From Pseudomonas sp. DTU12.3 (GTDB lineage Bacteria; Pseudomonadota; Gammaproteobacteria; Pseudomonadales; Pseudomonadaceae), in the NCBI RefSeq assembly GCF_004124275.1, contig NZ_CP027218.1, forward strand, positions 5,916,501 to 5,980,500: a stretch of DNA of 64,000 bases, written 5' to 3'. Below the pieces are notes generated by a model. That model worked only from the letters and a program-made list of their open reading frames with translations. It did not search any database and had not been told where the DNA came from. A program made the translations under genes and the position numbers. Positions 61,056 to 64,000 of this stretch are shown piece by piece; the stretch's first letter is position 1; each line of letters starts with the position of its first letter.

Positions 61056-63179
61056 TCAACCGGGCAGCGCGCTCCAGTCGAAGGGCTCGACGAACGTGGC
61101 GGCGTCTTCGGCGATCAATGGCCGCGCGACAAGGAAACCTTGCACATACTCACAACCGTGGGCTTGCAGCCACTGATATTGCTCAATGGTTTCGACGCCT
61201 TCGGCGATCACCAGCAAACCGTATTGCTTGCACAGGTTGATCACGGTACTCACCAGCGACGCATCCCGCGCAGAGTCCGGCAATCGCGCAATGAGATGGC
61301 GATCAAGCTTCAGCGTATCCAGCTCAAGATCGCGCAAATGCGCCAGCGAGCAAGGCCCTGAACCGAAGTCGTCGAGCGCCACGCGCACCCCGAGGTTGCG
61401 CAACAGACGCAACTGCTTGCGCGTTTCGTCGGGGTTTTGCATCAAGGCTTCTTCGGTGACTTCGACCTCCAGCTGTCGCGGCTGCAGCGCGTGTCGCTCC
61501 ATGACCTGGCGCAACTCGGTGACCAGATTCGGCAGGCTGAACTGGGTGTTGCTCAAACTCACGCCGAGCACCAGATCCTCGGCAAACAGGGTTTCCCAGG
61601 CTTTGCGCTGGCCGGCGCCACGATGATAGATCCAGCTGCCGAGCCGGCTGATCAGCCGCGCTTCTTCCAGCAACGGCAGGAAAAGCCCCGGTGGAACATC
61701 GCCGACGCTGGGATGCTGCCAGCGCAACAACGCTTCAAACCCGCGTATCTGCCCCGTGTCGATCGCCACCTGCGGCTGATAGACCAGATTGAAATCGCGA
61801 TTCTCGATGGCCGTGCGTACGCTTTCTTCAAGCATCAAGCGCGAACGGGCGCGACCGTTCATTTCATGATCGTAGAAGCGATATTGCTGACGCCCGGCGC
61901 GCTTGGCTTCGTACATGGCAATGTCGGACGCACGCAGCAAACCGTCGAGGTTCGAACCGCAATCCGGATACGTGGCAATGCCGATGCTCGCGCCAAGGGC
62001 GATATCCAGCCCCTCGATTTGCTGACAGATCGACACACGCTCGATGAGTTTCTCGGCGATCTTCGCTGCCTGCTCCGGGAATTCCAGATCCAGCAACGCG
62101 GTGAATTCATCGCCGCCCATACGCGCGAGTATGTCGAACGGGCGCAGGCACGCCTTCAATTGCTCGGAAACCCAACGCAATACACGGTCGCCGGCATCGT
62201 GGCCCAATGAGTCGTTGACCCGTTTGAAACCGTCGAGGTCCAGATACAGCAGCACCCAACTACTGTCGCTGCGCTCACCGCGCAGCAGCAGGTTTTCCAC
62301 AGTCTGGTAAAAGCCTCGGCGATTGAGCAACCCGGTCAGCGGATCGGTCACGGCTTGAAACTCAAGCTGTTGGTGCAGGTGGCGCACCACCGACATGTCG
62401 AGAACCGTCACCACCATCGCGTGTTGTTCTGTGGGTAGCGCCGCGCAGGACAAGGCCACTGGCACCTGCTGGCCGGGCGCGGTACGCAATAATGCGTCGT
62501 GCAGTCTTAATGTTTCGCCACGTTTGTAGCTGGCGTAAAAATCGGAATCGGCCCAGAGCGGAATGTGCGGTTTCTGCAGGTAATCGAGAAACTCTTTACC
62601 CTCCAGCTCCTTGACCGGCGCATTGAGCAGACGCGAAATTGCCGGATTGGCGAAGCGGATCAAACCGTCCTCGCCCACCACCAATATCCCCTCGGCGGCG
62701 TTATCCAGCACAGAGGCATTAAAGGCACGCGCCACTTCCAGGTCATGACTCAAACGCTGCAAGGCGCGACGATTACGCTGGTGCTCCAGCAACGCCTGCA
62801 CTTTCGGCTTGAGAATCTGCGGATCGAACGGTTTGAACAGGTAATCCACCGCACCACTGGCATAGCCCTTGATCACGGCATCCTGGGATTGCTCATTGGC
62901 GGTGAGGAAAATGATCGGGGTCAGGCGTGTGCGCTGGCTGCCGCGCATCAGCCGCGCGACCTCGAAACCGTCCATGCCCGGCATCTGCACATCCAGCAGC
63001 ACCAGGTCGACGTCGTGTTCGAGCAACAGGCTGAGCGCCTCGAAACCGGAGGCAGCGGTGATGACCTGCCAATCCTGACGCTGCAGCAACGCGCGCATGC
63101 TGATCAGGTTTTCAGGGTAATCATCAACGATCAATAGGACAGAGCTGCCTTCACCTGGCTGGGGTTGCGCGCATTCCAT
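61056..63179 (-). CDS. Response regulator with PAS, GGDEF and EAL domains
   Basis: 707 aa c-di-GMP protein. An N-terminal receiver (LIVDDYPENLISMRALL; phosphoacceptor Asp in LVLLDVQMPGMDGF, near residue 60) is followed by a PAS-like sensor (about 150-270), a GGDEF domain with intact ARMGGDEF preceded by an RPFD I-site, and an EAL domain with EALLRWQHP, EVTEEAL, DDFGSG, LKLDRH, AEGVET and GFLVARPL. Both catalytic motifs look intact, so it may make and break c-di-GMP, with product inhibition at the I-site. No kinase gene is adjacent. It lies alone between YgjP and the alginate lyase. Confidence 0.92.
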   Translation of the reverse strand: MECAQPQPGEGSSVLLIVDDYPENLISMRALLQRQDWQVITAASGFEALSLLLEHDVDLVLLDVQMPGMDGFEVARLMRGSQRTRLTPIIFLTANEQSQDAVIKGYASGAVDYLFKPFDPQILKPKVQALLEHQRNRRALQRLSHDLEVARAFNASVLDNAAEGILVVGEDGLIRFANPAISRLLNAPVKELEGKEFLDYLQKPHIPLWADSDFYASYKRGETLRLHDALLRTAPGQQVPVALSCAALPTEQHAMVVTVLDMSVVRHLHQQLEFQAVTDPLTGLLNRRGFYQTVENLLLRGERSDSSWVLLYLDLDGFKRVNDSLGHDAGDRVLRWVSEQLKACLRPFDILARMGGDEFTALLDLEFPEQAAKIAEKLIERVSICQQIEGLDIALGASIGIATYPDCGSNLDGLLRASDIAMYEAKRAGRQQYRFYDHEMNGRARSRLMLEESVRTAIENRDFNLVYQPQVAIDTGQIRGFEALLRWQHPSVGDVPPGLFLPLLEEARLISRLGSWIYHRGAGQRKAWETLFAEDLVLGVSLSNTQFSLPNLVTELRQVMERHALQPRQLEVEVTEEALMQNPDETRKQLRLLRNLGVRVALDDFGSGPCSLAHLRDLELDTLKLDRHLIARLPDSARDASLVSTVINLCKQYGLLVIAEGVETIEQYQWLQAHGCEYVQGFLVARPLIAEDAATFVEPFDWSALPG

Positions 63180-63501
63180 GCTGCTTCTCTTGTCGGGAAT
63201 TCAGGTCGGTTTCCGGTAAAAACCGTACACATACTGAGCCATCACTCTAGTCCGTGATCTGAAAAAGCAGAAGCTGTCATCGAGCCATCATTTAGCCAAT
63301 GCCTTGTTTAGCCGACTAACGGTCACCGCTACAGCCCCCGAAAACCGGGAAAGATGGCATTTCGACAGGATGTTGACGCCAATCATCTGCCAAACGGGCA
63401 TTAACAAAAAATCCCTCTACGCTTATAAAGGCCGCCCCCAAAAGGCGCGGACTAGAGCTTCTGGCACCCGCGTTCAGGATGAATCGAGTGGAAGAACCGA
63501 C
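63180..63501. other. Divergent gap before the alginate lyase gene
   Basis: 322 bases without a gene. It holds the start regions of two divergent genes; CCGGTAAAAACC and similar short inverted repeats are present, but I see no convincing promoter or operator. Confidence 0.4.
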
Positions 63502-64000
63502 ATGATCGATCTCGCAACCTGGAACCTCAGCGTTCCCGTCGGCAGCCCGCCATACACCGTCGAAACCTCCAAACTGGTCAAAGGTTTCAAGGATCAGTAC
63601 TTTCATTCCGACACCGGCACCTTGTTTTTCTGGTCACCGGTTACCGGGTCAAAAACCGAAAACGCCATCTACCCGCGCACCGAACTGCGCGAAACCTACA
63701 GCAACGGCACCCTGCGCAACTGGTATTACCCCGACGCCGACAACTTGCTGCGCGCGACGGTCACGGTCAACAAAGTGCCGAGTTCGGGCAAGATCGTCAT
63801 TGGCCAGATCCACGCCTATGAAAGCCAGAAACCGCTGGTCAAACTTGAATACCAATACAAGACCAAAACCGAGACCGGCAACCTGGTGATCAAAGTCCGC
63901 ATGCACCCGGACGATGACGAAAGCCGCGTTATCACCCTCGCCACCGGGATCAAACTGGACAACGAATTCAACTACCTCATCCACCTCAGCCCCGGCGGTG
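63502..64000 (+). CDS. Alginate lyase, polysaccharide lyase family 7 (runs off the window)
   Basis: 166 codons are visible and the gene continues past the window end; family members have about 220-230 residues. MIDLATWNLSVPVGSPP is the family 7 start. The substrate-site motif RTELRE (about residues 54-59) and the QIH motif in IVIGQIHAY (about 96-104) are present; the third motif (YFKxGxYxQ) would lie outside. No signal peptide is visible, as in several Pseudomonas members. It cleaves alginate by beta-elimination. GAAGAACC precedes the ATG. Confidence 0.9.
   Translation, partial: MIDLATWNLSVPVGSPPYTVETSKLVKGFKDQYFHSDTGTLFFWSPVTGSKTENAIYPRTELRETYSNGTLRNWYYPDADNLLRATVTVNKVPSSGKIVIGQIHAYESQKPLVKLEYQYKTKTETGNLVIKVRMHPDDDESRVITLATGIKLDNEFNYLIHLSPGG

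Noticed and set aside
61437..63137. Plus-strand frames opposite the GGDEF-EAL gene
   Set aside because: No domains; the minus strand carries all conserved motifs.

Overview
The window reads as chromosomal DNA of a fluorescent Pseudomonas (P. fluorescens group). The protein sequences, the gene order around the betaine genes and the many REP/REPIN-type inverted repeats between genes all point there. About 52 protein genes are supported. No rRNA, tRNA, CRISPR array, IS element or prophage is visible.

Positions 1-50000 form a large, almost continuous quaternary-ammonium catabolic region. Choline enters through an ABC system (cbcX-cbcW-cbcV, 38769-41803) and a BCCT carrier (betT, 42053-44050). 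BetB and BetA (45160-48420) oxidise it to glycine betaine under BetI. Gamma-butyrobetaine dioxygenase (33422-34585), carnitine dehydrogenase CdhA, the dehydrocarnitine cleavage enzyme CdhC and thioesterase CdhB (30457-33397), with binding protein CaiX and regulator CdhR, feed gamma-butyrobetaine and carnitine into glycine betaine. GbcA/GbcB (7275-9967) demethylate betaine to dimethylglycine. DgcA/DgcB with a dedicated EtfA/EtfB (18451-24615) make sarcosine. SoxBDA (1-2520) with GlyA (2541-3794) make glycine and serine, and SdaA (36955-38331) turns serine into pyruvate. GbdR (35302-36405) is the probable master activator. CGNC(A/C)-type repeats about 21 bp apart lie upstream of several of these units.

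Two stretches interrupt this theme. A minus-strand cluster at 10065-16780 encodes a 1150-residue fusion of a GMC oxidoreductase and an alpha/beta hydrolase, a membrane-anchored two-CxxCH cytochrome c, and a metallophosphoesterase; I know no function for the set. Next to it, 16990-17725 holds no gene but contains five perfect DnaA boxes (TTATCCACA), four of them in diverged tandem units 150-182 bp apart. Smaller accessory genes at 26480-28101 include an LprI-like secreted protein, a RelE/HigB-type toxin with its antitoxin, and a DUF3010 protein.

From 48700 to the end the genes are housekeeping or miscellaneous: a TldD/TldE-like pair, a DHA2 MFS exporter, DbpA RNA helicase, a YhiN-type flavoprotein, a YccS-type membrane protein, a periplasmic solute-binding protein, a GNAT acetyltransferase, a small winged-helix protein, a YgjP-type metallopeptidase, a REC-PAS-GGDEF-EAL protein, and the start of a family 7 alginate lyase that runs off the window.

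At least five families of inverted repeats fill the gaps between genes. They appear below as families A (GTAGGAGCTGCCG), B (GCGAGC..GCTCCCAC), C (CCCTCACCCTAGCCC), D (CGTTCCCACGCTCTGC) and E (GGCGAGGGGATTTATCCCC).
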